Assembly (NCBI GenBank): GCA_964594775.1
Contig: CAZQNO010000029.1
Location: forward strand, 1 to 32,039
Source of the DNA: CAYFVU01 sp964594775
Lineage (GTDB): Bacteria > Spirochaetota > Spirochaetia > DSM-16054 > Sediminispirochaetaceae
DNA length: 32,039 bases
Direction of reading: 5' to 3'
The first letter of the stretch is position 1. Each line of letters begins with the position of its first letter. The position numbers were made by a program, and so were the translations under genes. Below the pieces are notes generated by a model. It ran no database searches. It saw nothing but the letters and a program-made list of their open reading frames with translations, and was not told the origin of the DNA. This document shows positions 14,659 through 22,890 of the stretch, piece by piece.

Positions 14659-16443
14659 ATGCAGAGTCTCAGGGGGTTTATCAATCGACTGATCGTCGGC
14701 GGTGTCGCAGCACTGCTCATTATCATACTATCGATAGTCCTGAGTACCTATTACAGCAGTCGTCTTCAATCCTACACCGAGGATTTCCGCGAGACCCTCC
14801 GACACATAAACGGGGTAATATCGGAGCTCTACCGGTTCCGCCTTCTCGGACTGGAGGCGCTTGATAGGGAGCTCCTCAACGAGAGATTAGCTGCTCTGGA
14901 TAAAAACCTGGCCGCCGGCCGTTTCTTCGACGATTTGAGCTCGCTGAGAAATCTCGAAGCACGTCTTGAGAAGGGAGACATCGAGGTAGACGAAGCCATA
15001 GATGAATTGAGCGGTTTTGCCGGGTCGGTGAGCAGGAGCTACCACGAGGAGCAGCGTATCATCCGCAGAAGATTCAACCTTTCCCTCGTTGTTCAGCTTC
15101 TCTTTATTCTGGTAAATTTTGCCGCTTTACTCGTCATGCGGCAGTCTATCCTCCGGTTTACCGCGACCGTAGAGAAGGACGTCGAAGCCATCCGCACGAA
15201 ACGCCACCGCAATGCAGGTGCCGATTACCGAAAGGACAAAGAACGCGGAGGCCGTCTTCTTCCCGACTGGGTCGAAGAGAAACGGGTCTACGACGCCCTC
15301 ATTCAGCTTTCGCAGGAAATCGACTACAGTTATACCTTGACGAATCTCATCGGGGAGGGGACCTTGGAAGGCTCGATTCCGACGATCTATTCCTTCGTCA
15401 CGGCCCATATACCCTGCGACAGGCTCGCATTGGCCTTCCTCGATTCCTACGGCAATGTAACCGCCGAGACGGCCTTTTCGGTACTGGAGGAAGTCTATCT
15501 GGAACCGGGCTTCGTCGAAGCCCTCGAGCGCACAAGCCTCATTAATCTCACCGACAGCGAGGAACCGCGGATCATCAACGATTTGGAGGAGCATTACCGC
15601 AACGTGCATCAATCCAAATCCACCGCCCTCATCCTCAAGGAGGGTATTAAATCAAGCATCACCGTCCCCCTCTTCGTCGCCGGCCGCTGTGTAGGCTTTC
15701 TCTTCTTCTCCAGCAGAGAAAAGAATATCTATACGGAGGCCCACCGTTACGACGCAAAGCGCTTTTCCCTGGCCCTCACCCAAACCCTCTACTATCACTA
15801 TCTCATTCAGCAGATCATCGCGGAATCCTCCGGGGCCTTCGTCTCGCTTACCGAAAAAAAGGACAACGAGACCTCTCTCCATCTCGTACGTATGGCCAAG
15901 TACTCCTATATTCTCGCAAAGACCCTGGCACCCAAGAATCCCCTGATCACCCCGAAATTTCTCCGCGAGATCCTCTGGTTCGCCCAGCTCCACGATATCG
16001 GCAAGATCGGCATCCCCGACACTATTCTTCTCAAACCGGGAAAACTCGATGAGGATGAGTGGGAGATCATGAAGACCCACGTTGACATAGGAGAAGAAAT
16101 CATGCGAAAGATGGACAAGAATCTCCGGCTGCACGGAGGTCTTGACGTACTTTCCACCGCGATAGATATCATTACCGGCCACCACGAGAAATTTGACGGC
16201 AGCGGTTACCCTCGGAGCCTTTCGGGTGAAGAAATTCCCGTGGCCGGACGAATAATCGCCCTCACCGATGTATTCGATGCGCTGACTTCGAAGCGGCCCT
16301 ACAAGGAGGCCTTTAGCGTCGAGAAGGCCCTTTCGATCATGCGGGAAGGGGTGGGAAGCCACTTCGATCCGACGATTTTTGCCTCCTTCGAAGAATCTCT
16401 CGACGCAATCTTAGAGGTCTATGAAAACTACAAGGAAGTATAG
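14659..16443 (+). CDS. Membrane GAF/HD-GYP protein, putative c-di-GMP phosphodiesterase
   Basis: A 594-residue membrane signalling protein. Residues about 10-32 form a transmembrane helix, 33-137 an extracytoplasmic helical sensor region, and 139-160 a second transmembrane helix. A GAF-like domain lies at about 235-385 and an HD-GYP domain at about 395-590. Metal and substrate residues are intact: H445-D446 in QLHDIGKIGIP, H508-H509 and G516-Y517-P518 in HHEKFDGSGYP, then ALTDVFDALTSKRPYK. HD-GYP enzymes break cyclic di-GMP down to pGpG or GMP. The start at 14659 was chosen because the longer frame would run through the divergent pyr promoter and leader. proC follows after 11 bases, so the two may share a transcript. 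The signal sensed is unknown. Confidence 0.85.
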   Translation: MQSLRGFINRLIVGGVAALLIIILSIVLSTYYSSRLQSYTEDFRETLRHINGVISELYRFRLLGLEALDRELLNERLAALDKNLAAGRFFDDLSSLRNLEARLEKGDIEVDEAIDELSGFAGSVSRSYHEEQRIIRRRFNLSLVVQLLFILVNFAALLVMRQSILRFTATVEKDVEAIRTKRHRNAGADYRKDKERGGRLLPDWVEEKRVYDALIQLSQEIDYSYTLTNLIGEGTLEGSIPTIYSFVTAHIPCDRLALAFLDSYGNVTAETAFSVLEEVYLEPGFVEALERTSLINLTDSEEPRIINDLEEHYRNVHQSKSTALILKEGIKSSITVPLFVAGRCVGFLFFSSREKNIYTEAHRYDAKRFSLALTQTLYYHYLIQQIIAESSGAFVSLTEKKDNETSLHLVRMAKYSYILAKTLAPKNPLITPKFLREILWFAQLHDIGKIGIPDTILLKPGKLDEDEWEIMKTHVDIGEEIMRKMDKNLRLHGGLDVLSTAIDIITGHHEKFDGSGYPRSLSGEEIPVAGRIIALTDVFDALTSKRPYKEAFSVEKALSIMREGVGSHFDPTIFASFEESLDAILEVYENYKEV

Positions 16444-16454
16444 AGGAGACTAAG

Positions 16455-17246
16455 GTGAATACGATTGGAATACTGGGAACGGGATACATGGGTTCGGCCC
16501 TGGCCCGGGGTCTTCAAGCCCGAGAGCCGAAACGGAAGATTCTCCTTTTCGATGTAGAAGAAAAAAAGGCGCAGACTACCGCCGCGATCTGCAAGGGCAG
16601 AGTGGCAGCAAGCACGGAAAAACTCATCGAAGAGAGCGGCATCACCGTCATCGCAATAAAACCTCAGCAGCTCGACGATTTCTTCGAACAACACGGCAGC
16701 ACCGGCAAGAACCGGCGTTTCATTTCGATAGCCGCAGGTACGAAGATAGCCCGCTTCCAAAAAGCTCTCCACACCGAACAGGTGGTCCGCTTTATGCCGA
16801 ATCTGGCGGCCGCCTATTCGGCCTCCGCCGTGGGCGTAGCGTTTCCCGATGCGGTAGAGGAGGATTTCCGTCGGGATGCTCTCTCCATTGCCGGAGCCTT
16901 GGGAAAGGCGGTTCCGATTCCCGAAGAACTTATGTCGGCCTATACCGGACTCTCCGGCTCCGGCATCGCCTACGTCTTCGCCTTTCTCCACGCCATGGCT
17001 CTCGGAGGGGCCCAGGCGGGCATATCCTATGAAACTTCGCTGGAGATAGCCGGGGAGACCCTGCGGGGCGCCCTGAAGGTCCTCGAAGAGGGAAAAGAAG
17101 CCCCCTCGCAGCTGCTCACACGAGTGGCAAGTCCGGCGGGGACCACCATAGAGGGAATACGAGCCTTAGAAGAGGGCGGATTCACCGCCGCCGTTATGGA
17201 TGCCGTCGTGCGAGCCGCCGAGAGGGCCTCTCAACTCGAAGGCTGA
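16455..17246 (+). CDS. proC: Pyrroline-5-carboxylate reductase
   Basis: A 263-residue ProC that reduces pyrroline-5-carboxylate to proline with NAD(P)H. The N-terminal dinucleotide-binding loop is GILGTGYMGSALARG, followed by IKPQQL and RFMPNLAA, and the C-terminal dimerisation and active-site signature is YTGLSGSGIAYVFAFLHA with the later TRVASPAGTTIEG, which matches the P5C reductase pattern. Size is normal. The start codon is GTG with AGGAG six bases upstream; it begins 11 bases after the HD-GYP gene. serS follows after 35 bases. Confidence 0.93.
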   Translation: MNTIGILGTGYMGSALARGLQAREPKRKILLFDVEEKKAQTTAAICKGRVAASTEKLIEESGITVIAIKPQQLDDFFEQHGSTGKNRRFISIAAGTKIARFQKALHTEQVVRFMPNLAAAYSASAVGVAFPDAVEEDFRRDALSIAGALGKAVPIPEELMSAYTGLSGSGIAYVFAFLHAMALGGAQAGISYETSLEIAGETLRGALKVLEEGKEAPSQLLTRVASPAGTTIEGIRALEEGGFTAAVMDAVVRAAERASQLEG

Positions 17247-17281
17247 GCCCCCGCAACACAACACCACACAAGGGAGACGTT

Positions 17282-18568
17282 ATGCTTGATCTTAAATATG
17301 TGAAGGAACACCGCGGCGAGATAGAGGAAAACATTCGTAACCGCTACATGAACGTCGACGTAGAGAAGGTCCTCTCTCTCTACGAACAGCGAAACGAACT
17401 CCAGCGCCGGCTCGAAGATCTCCGTCGCCGAAGAAACGAAAACGCCAAAAAGATGAAGGGAAAGATGGATCCCGAAGAGCGAAACGGGCTCATCGAGGAG
17501 GGAAAGTGTCTCAAGGAAGAGATCTCGGAAATCGAGACCGGATTCGGCGGAATAAGCGCCGATCTCGATCGGGAGGCGGGGAAAATACCCAACCTCGCTC
17601 ATCCCGATGCCCCCGTGGGCAAAGAGGAGAAGGATAACCTCGAAATCCGCCGCCACGGCGAAGCGGCGGTCTTTTCCTTTCCTCCCAAGGACCACTTAGA
17701 AATCGGCACCCAACTGGACCTCTTCGACTTTGAAACTGCGGCAAAGGTAACGGGGCAGAAATTCTACTACTTAAAGAACCAGGCGGTTTTTCTGGAACTG
17801 GCTCTGATTCGTTACGCCCTCGACATCCTTCAGCGCCGCGGCTACCGCCCCTACATCACCCCCGACCTGGCGAGGGAGGAGATAGCCGAAGGAATCGGCT
17901 TCAATCCCCGGGGCGAAGAGAGCAACATCTACTCCGTCGAAGGCACCGATACCTGTCTTGTCGGCACCGCCGAAATTACCCTGGGAGGCTACCACGCAAA
18001 AGAACTCATTGCCGAGGAGGAGCTGCCGCTGCGAATGGCCGGCCTCTCCCACTGTTTCAGAAGGGAAGCCGGAGCGGCCGGACAGTTCTCAAAGGGCCTC
18101 TATCGGGTACACCAGTTTAGCAAAGTGGAGATGTTCGTCTACTGCCGCCCGGAGGACTCGGAGAAGATGCACAATGAGCTTCTGAAAATCGAGGAGGAGA
18201 TCTTCCAGGGACTGGAAATTCCCTATCGTGTGGTGGATACCTGCACCGGCGATCTCGGCGCGCCGGCCTACCGAAAATTCGATCTAGAAGCATGGATGCC
18301 CGGCCGGGGAGAAGAGGGCGATTGGGGAGAGGTAACCAGCACTTCGAACTGCACAGACTACCAGGCCCGGCGATTGGGAGTTCGCTGCAAGGGGAAGGAG
18401 GGAAACCGCTACCTCCACATGCTCAACGGGACGGCGGTGGCGGTTTCCCGTGCCATCATTGCCCTACTGGAAAATCATCAGCGCGAGGACGGCTCGGTGG
18501 GTATCCCGGCGGCGCTGCAGCCCTACACCGGCTTCGACCGCATAGATTTACCTGCGCCGCGCAGCTGA
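17282..18568 (+). CDS. serS: Seryl-tRNA synthetase
   Basis: A 428-residue class II synthetase that charges tRNA-Ser. Residues about 1-110 form the long antiparallel coiled-coil arm that holds the tRNA long variable arm (many Arg, Glu and Lys around 35-90). The catalytic core shows GTAEITLGGYH, motif 2 SHCFRREAGAAG followed by GLYRVHQFSKVEMF, and motif 3 LNGTAVAVSRAIIALLENHQ. Length is typical. The ATG has AGGGAG at a good distance, 35 bases after proC. No anomaly seen. Confidence 0.95.
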   Translation: MLDLKYVKEHRGEIEENIRNRYMNVDVEKVLSLYEQRNELQRRLEDLRRRRNENAKKMKGKMDPEERNGLIEEGKCLKEEISEIETGFGGISADLDREAGKIPNLAHPDAPVGKEEKDNLEIRRHGEAAVFSFPPKDHLEIGTQLDLFDFETAAKVTGQKFYYLKNQAVFLELALIRYALDILQRRGYRPYITPDLAREEIAEGIGFNPRGEESNIYSVEGTDTCLVGTAEITLGGYHAKELIAEEELPLRMAGLSHCFRREAGAAGQFSKGLYRVHQFSKVEMFVYCRPEDSEKMHNELLKIEEEIFQGLEIPYRVVDTCTGDLGAPAYRKFDLEAWMPGRGEEGDWGEVTSTSNCTDYQARRLGVRCKGKEGNRYLHMLNGTAVAVSRAIIALLENHQREDGSVGIPAALQPYTGFDRIDLPAPRS

Positions 18569-18601
18569 AGCCGAGGTCTTTTTCCTTCCGCCGACTTGGA
18601 G

Positions 18602-18607
18602 TATACT
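18602..18607 (+). promoter_or_regulatory. -10 box directly before the pncB-type gene (leaderless candidate)
   Basis: TATACT ends six bases before the ATG at 18614, in the 45-base gap after serS. There is no Shine-Dalgarno sequence and no good -35 match. If used, the message would be leaderless. Confidence 0.35.
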
Positions 18608-18613
18608 TCGGGT

Positions 18614-20038
18614 ATGACTCATTCAGCCCTGCTTACCGACCTGTACGAACTCACGATGATCCAAGGCTACTACCTGGAAGAGAGAAACCCGCGGGTAATC
18701 TTCGACATGTTCTACCGGAACCAGCCCTTCTCCGGCGGTTTTTCCCTATTCGCCGGCTTACAGCCCCTTCTCGAAAACCTCGAAGCCTTCTCCTTTTCCA
18801 CAGATGACCTCGAGTATCTTGATTCGACGGGACTCTTCAAGGGAGCCTTTCTCTCCTTTTTAGAAGACTTCCGTTTCAACGGAGACGTCTACGCGATGAA
18901 GGAAGGCGAGGTGATCTTTCCCGGAGAGCCTCTGCTGAGGGTTCACGGAAGCCTCATCGAGGCGCAGCTGGTAGAGAGCATGCTGCTGAACGTCATCAAT
19001 TTCCAATCCTTGGTAGCAAGCAAGGCGGCACGGATCTACCTGGCCGGTAAGCGCGGAAAAATACTCGAATTCGGTCTCCGCCGGGCCCAGGGCTGGGACG
19101 GCGCGCTCTCGGCCAGCAGAGCCGCCTATATCGGCGGGGCTGCCGCCACGAGTAATACCTTGGCGGGCAAGATCTTCGGTATCCCCGTCAGCGGTACCAT
19201 GGCGCACTCCTGGGTTATGGCATTTCAGTCGGAGCTCGAAGCCTTCGAAAAGTTTGCCGAGCTCTATCCCGACAAGGCGATCCTCCTCATCGACACCTAC
19301 GACAGCCTCGGCAGCGGTCTCGAGCACGCCATCACCGTGGGGAAAAAGCTGAAAGAAAAGGGTAAGCGTCTCGGCGTCCGCCTGGACAGCGGAGACCTCT
19401 CCTACCTCAGTCAAAAGGTAAGGAAACGTCTCGACGAGGAAGGGCTGGACGATGCCCTTATTGCCGTATCGAACGACCTCAACGAGGAAATCATTCATCA
19501 GCTGGTCACCGAAGGAGCACCGATCGATCTCTGGGGCGTGGGCACCCATCTGGTAACCGGCGGCAGCAGCGCCTCCTTCAGCGGCGTATACAAATTGGCG
19601 GCAAAGGAGTCCAGGGGAATGATGCTCCCGACAATTAAAGTCTCGAACAATATAGAGAAGACCACAAATCCGGGCAAAAAGCAGGTCTACCGCTTCTTCG
19701 ACGCCGAAGGCGCCGCCCTGGCCGATCTCATAGCCCTTGAGGACCAGAGTTTCGATTTCAAGCGGCCCCACACCTTCTATCATCCTCTCTATCCGAGCAA
19801 CTACTTTACCCTTTCGCGCTATGGAGAAATTCAGCCTCTTCTGAAAGCCAGGATGATAGGCGGCTCGATAAGGGAAACTCCGGCCGATCTCGATGAAATT
19901 CGCCACTACGCCCTGCAGCGATTGGACTCCTTCGACCGGACCTATAAGCGAATCATCAACCCTCACATCTACAAGGTCTCCCTCTCCACGGCCCTCAAGA
20001 ACCTCAAGTTGAGGATGATAGATGAGACCCGAAGCTGA
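18614..20038 (+). CDS. pncB: Nicotinate phosphoribosyltransferase
   Basis: A 474-residue enzyme that converts nicotinate and PRPP to nicotinate mononucleotide for NAD salvage. It shows the family's N-terminal LLTDLYELTM with MIQGYY, then FGLRRAQGWDGALSASRAAY, the SGTMAHSWVMAF active-site stretch, LLIDTYDSL, GVRLDSGDL and IDLWGVGTHLVTG, in the normal order. Length is as expected. A TTG start 18 bases upstream is possible but would place the candidate -10 box inside the gene. The end overlaps the next gene by 17 bases. Confidence 0.92.
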   Translation: MTHSALLTDLYELTMIQGYYLEERNPRVIFDMFYRNQPFSGGFSLFAGLQPLLENLEAFSFSTDDLEYLDSTGLFKGAFLSFLEDFRFNGDVYAMKEGEVIFPGEPLLRVHGSLIEAQLVESMLLNVINFQSLVASKAARIYLAGKRGKILEFGLRRAQGWDGALSASRAAYIGGAAATSNTLAGKIFGIPVSGTMAHSWVMAFQSELEAFEKFAELYPDKAILLIDTYDSLGSGLEHAITVGKKLKEKGKRLGVRLDSGDLSYLSQKVRKRLDEEGLDDALIAVSNDLNEEIIHQLVTEGAPIDLWGVGTHLVTGGSSASFSGVYKLAAKESRGMMLPTIKVSNNIEKTTNPGKKQVYRFFDAEGAALADLIALEDQSFDFKRPHTFYHPLYPSNYFTLSRYGEIQPLLKARMIGGSIRETPADLDEIRHYALQRLDSFDRTYKRIINPHIYKVSLSTALKNLKLRMIDETRS

Positions 20039-21173
20039 ACCGGACAAGGATCGAATTTTCAAAGACTTCGAGGATTTTACCGACGGCCGGCGGGTGAGCA
20101 TTGTCGCCGAAGCCGGTACAGCCCACGGAGGAGATCTCTCGGCGGCGCGAGAACTGATCGCCGCCGCCGCCGAGGCCGGTGCGGACGCGGTGAAGTTTCA
20201 GGTGATACTAGCCGAAGAAATTGTCCATCCCGAGGTGGGAAAAATCAGCCTGCCGGGAGGGCCGACGGATATATTCGGTCGTTTTCTCGCGCTCGAACAG
20301 CCGCCGGAGTTCTACGCCGCCCTAAAAGTGAGTGCAGAAGCGGCGGGCCTGCGTTTTCTCTGCTCCCCCTTCGGAAAAGAGAGTGCCCGAATGCTCATCT
20401 CCCTCGGTGCAGACATGCTCAAGATAGCCAGCCCGGAACTCAACCACTATCCCCTTTTGGAAGAGGCCTGCCGTCGCCCCCTCATTCTCTCTACCGGGGT
20501 AAGCACTCTCGCCGACATAGAAGAGAGCCTGAGCTATCTCCGCAGCGCCGCCCCCGTGCATCCGCCTCTTGCCCTGCTGCACTGCATCACCGCCTATCCC
20601 GCCCCGGAAGAACAGTACAATCTCAGGCTCATTCCTCTACTTGCGGGGATCTTCGGCGTGCCGGTGGGGCTCTCCGACCATTCCGCAGACCCCATTCTCG
20701 TGCCGGCTCTTGCCGCCTCGATGGGCGCCGTGATCATCGAGAAACACCTCACCCTTTCTCGTTCCGGCGGCGGTCTGGACGATCCCATCGCCCTCGATAC
20801 CGGCGGCTTCGCTTCGATGGTCAAGACCGTCCGGGCCTGCGAGGGACGCACCGTTGAAAAAGCAGGTGAAATGCTGAGCGCTTTTGCGGATGCCTACGAT
20901 CCGGAGAGGATCGAAGAGGTCCTCGGCAGCGGGAGAAAACTTCTCGCCCCCGCCGAGGCTCCCTACTACGGAGGAAGCAACCGTTCCCTAGTAGCCCTGA
21001 GAGACATCGAAAAAGGAGAAGAATTGAGCGGGGAAAACAGCGCCCTCCTTCGCAGCGAACAGGGCCGCGAACCGGGCCTGCATCCCCGGTTCGTGAACAC
21101 GGTAATGGGCCGGCCCCTCCGCAGGCCCGCTAAGACGGCGGAGGGAATTACGTGGCGTCATCTTCTGAAATGA
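20022..21173 (+). CDS. NeuB-like sialic/nonulosonic acid synthase with SAF domain
   Basis: A 383-residue protein of the N-acetylneuraminate synthase family, which condenses phosphoenolpyruvate with a hexosamine-type sugar to make nine-carbon acidic sugars. The TIM barrel opens with SIVAEAGTAHGGD (usually AEAGVNHNGD), then DAVKFQ, CSPFG, KIASPEL, STGVSTLADIE, LLHCITAYPAP, GLSDHS and IIEKHLTL. A SAF/antifreeze-like domain ends the protein at about 318-380 (RSLVALRDIEKGEELS). The changed residues in the first motif make the exact sugar uncertain. Such sugars decorate flagella or surface polymers in many bacteria. No other genes of that pathway lie here. The ATG lies within the end of pncB after GAGG, and the 3' end overlaps the convergent cheY gene by 26 bases. 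Confidence 0.8.
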   Translation: MRPEAEPDKDRIFKDFEDFTDGRRVSIVAEAGTAHGGDLSAARELIAAAAEAGADAVKFQVILAEEIVHPEVGKISLPGGPTDIFGRFLALEQPPEFYAALKVSAEAAGLRFLCSPFGKESARMLISLGADMLKIASPELNHYPLLEEACRRPLILSTGVSTLADIEESLSYLRSAAPVHPPLALLHCITAYPAPEEQYNLRLIPLLAGIFGVPVGLSDHSADPILVPALAASMGAVIIEKHLTLSRSGGGLDDPIALDTGGFASMVKTVRACEGRTVEKAGEMLSAFADAYDPERIEEVLGSGRKLLAPAEAPYYGGSNRSLVALRDIEKGEELSGENSALLRSEQGREPGLHPRFVNTVMGRPLRRPAKTAEGITWRHLLK

Positions 21174-21558
21174 GTTTCAGATCGACGAGCTGCCGGACCA
21201 ACTGTTCTTTGCTGATCGGTTTCTGCAGGTAGCCTTCGCATTGAGAGCGAAAGGCGTTGAGAACGTTCTTCGCGTCCCCCAGAGCGGAGGTCATTATGAC
21301 CTTCGCCGCATCGTTGCCCAGTATTCCCTTCTGCTCCTCTAACTGCCGAATTTCTTTGAGAACTTCCTGGCCGTCCATCTTCGGCAGCATGATATCGAGA
21401 CAGACCACGTCGTAGGGTTCATCATCGCTGAGAGCCAGCTTAAAGGCTTCCACCGCCTCGTAGCCGTCTACCACTACATCGGCCTCGCCGTAGGGAGCGA
21501 GGTACTTCTGCATCAATTTCCTGCCGGCGAAATCGTCCTCTACGATAAGGGTCTTCAT
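21148..21558 (-). CDS. CheY-like single-domain response regulator (third in operon)
   Basis: A 136-residue receiver with acidic pocket EDD (7-9), phosphorylation aspartate D55 in VCLDIMLPKMDG, switch residue in IMTSALG and lysine in LQKPIS. It is somewhat longer than the usual 120-125 residues, with an extra helix-loop of about 10 residues (EEQKGILGNDAA) before beta-4. It is last in the chemotaxis operon and starts by ATGA overlap with cheX. The extension suggests it has a role different from the motor-binding CheY (inference). Its 3' end overlaps the convergent neuB-like gene. Confidence 0.85.
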   Translation of the reverse strand: MKTLIVEDDFAGRKLMQKYLAPYGEADVVVDGYEAVEAFKLALSDDEPYDVVCLDIMLPKMDGQEVLKEIRQLEEQKGILGNDAAKVIMTSALGDAKNVLNAFRSQCEGYLQKPISKEQLVRQLVDLKLISEDDAT

Positions 21559-22016
21559 TCCTTGCTTCCCTCCTGATGCAGCGCAAGTGAGATGGTAAAG
21601 GGGGTCCCTTCGGCATCGAAGTAATACACCTCGAAAGTACCGAGATCGGTGATCTCCTCCTCCGATATCATCACATGGGGAAAGCTGAGGTGCACCTTTA
21701 TGTCCTCTTGGTGGAGGGCCCGGAGAAAGTTGCCGGCCAGGACATTGAGAACCTCCAAGAGGCAGTCGTCGATCTCGCTCACCGAAAGCTCTTCCCAGCT
21801 CGTGGCATGGATATTCTCCACGATCATCTGCTTTAGTTCGAGAGGAAGCGCAAGGAAAAGCCTTCCGTAGATCGGCTTGTCGAATTCGATGAACAGCAGC
21901 TGCCCCGCCTCAAAATCCGTCTTTTCCTCGTCTTCCAGGACGTCCATAAAGGTCATGTCCGCAAAGGTTCCGATCGTCGACTCGACGACCGCTTTGTGTA
22001 TTTGAGATGCATCCAT
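21555..22016 (-). CDS. cheX: CheX-type CheY-P phosphatase
   Basis: A 153-residue single-domain protein of the CheC/CheX/FliY phosphatase family, which removes phosphate from CheY to end the signal. The active helix shows E88 and N91 in LLEVLNVLAGNF, matching the ExxN pair needed for catalysis in CheX. Its length is close to Thermotoga and spirochaete CheX. A GAAGGAGGAG before the start overlaps the end of the upstream cheY; only four bases separate them. Spirochaetes commonly pair cheX with cheY, which fits here. Confidence 0.85.
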   Translation of the reverse strand: MDASQIHKAVVESTIGTFADMTFMDVLEDEEKTDFEAGQLLFIEFDKPIYGRLFLALPLELKQMIVENIHATSWEELSVSEIDDCLLEVLNVLAGNFLRALHQEDIKVHLSFPHVMISEEEITDLGTFEVYYFDAEGTPFTISLALHQEGSKE

Positions 22017-22020
22017 CTAT

Positions 22021-22395
22021 CTACGCTCCTCCTTCGAGTACTTCCATAACCTTTTCGGGAGAAATGGGCTTCTGGATGATTCCGATCACTCCCTCTCCCC
22101 GCAGTTCCTTATCCATCTTGTCGTTTCCCATGCTGGAGATCACCATCACCGGCATCTCTTTGGTCTTCTCAATGATCCGCAGTTTCTTGATGAAGGTGTT
22201 TCCGTCCATCTTGGGCATATTGAGATCGGTTACCACAAGATCGATTTCCTCCTTTTGCAGCACAGACATAGCCTTCAGTCCGTCTTCAGCCTCAGAGTAA
22301 TCACTCTCCTGAAAGCCCGCCATTTGAAAACAGCGTTTTATGATCATACGCGATGTGGCTGAATCATCGACGATAAGGATATGCTGAAATTCCAT
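22021..22395 (-). CDS. cheY: CheY-type response regulator (second in operon)
   Basis: A 124-residue receiver with DD at 10-11, phosphorylation site D57 in VVTDLNMPKMDG, switch serine in VISSMGND and lysine in IQKPIS. It has a standard size and an AAGGAGG ribosome site. Direct neighbourhood to cheX makes it the best candidate for the motor-binding CheY whose phosphate CheX removes (inference from spirochaete gene order). Confidence 0.88.
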   Translation of the reverse strand: MEFQHILIVDDSATSRMIIKRCFQMAGFQESDYSEAEDGLKAMSVLQKEEIDLVVTDLNMPKMDGNTFIKKLRIIEKTKEMPVMVISSMGNDKMDKELRGEGVIGIIQKPISPEKVMEVLEGGA

Positions 22396-22412
22396 AAATC
22401 CTCCTTAACCTG

Positions 22413-22889
22413 CTAAAGGGTCCAAGAATTGCCGGAATTCGTCACCGTAACGATGCCGTCGGCTACGGCTACGGCTACGGTCCTGCTCTTGTTCCCACCC
22501 GTATCTTCACGGATTACCCCAAGTCCATTTTTCCAGAGGAAGCGTTTTACCGCAATAGCATTGCGCCTTCCTATATCAAAATTTCTGTTCTCATCCATGA
22601 TACTCGCTCCACCGGTGACTTTTACCCGTATGTTTCTCTTTAACGCTCCGTTTTTTTCCATATCCTGGATGAGCTTCGGCAGTCCCGTATCGGCAAAGTA
22701 CCCCGGCAGCCGCGTGGCCTTGTCCGCGTTCACCTTCGATTCGGGCAGTGCGATATGGATCATCCCGGCAACCTTCCTCTGCTGGTCGTAGGTGATGACG
22801 GCGACACAGGAGCCGAGGGCGTAGGTCTTCAGCACATCTTCCGGATTCCTGCTTACTTTCCATTCTCCGATTCCTACATCAAGCCGCAT
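22413..22889 (-). CDS. cheD: Chemoreceptor glutamine deamidase
   Basis: A 158-residue CheD that deamidates receptor glutamines to glutamate and, in some species, is bound by CheC. The catalytic cysteine is C28 in YALGSCVAV and histidine H45 in GMIHIALPES; KVTGGASI and IGRRNAIAV complete the family pattern. Start by AAGGAG, one base after the cheB stop. Normal length. Confidence 0.93.
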   Translation of the reverse strand: MRLDVGIGEWKVSRNPEDVLKTYALGSCVAVITYDQQRKVAGMIHIALPESKVNADKATRLPGYFADTGLPKLIQDMEKNGALKRNIRVKVTGGASIMDENRNFDIGRRNAIAVKRFLWKNGLGVIREDTGGNKSRTVAVAVADGIVTVTNSGNSWTL

Positions 22890-22890
22890 A

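Noticed and set aside
18860..20101. A 413-codon minus-strand frame opposite pncB
   Set aside because: Antisense shadow; the plus-strand nicotinate phosphoribosyltransferase motifs are complete.
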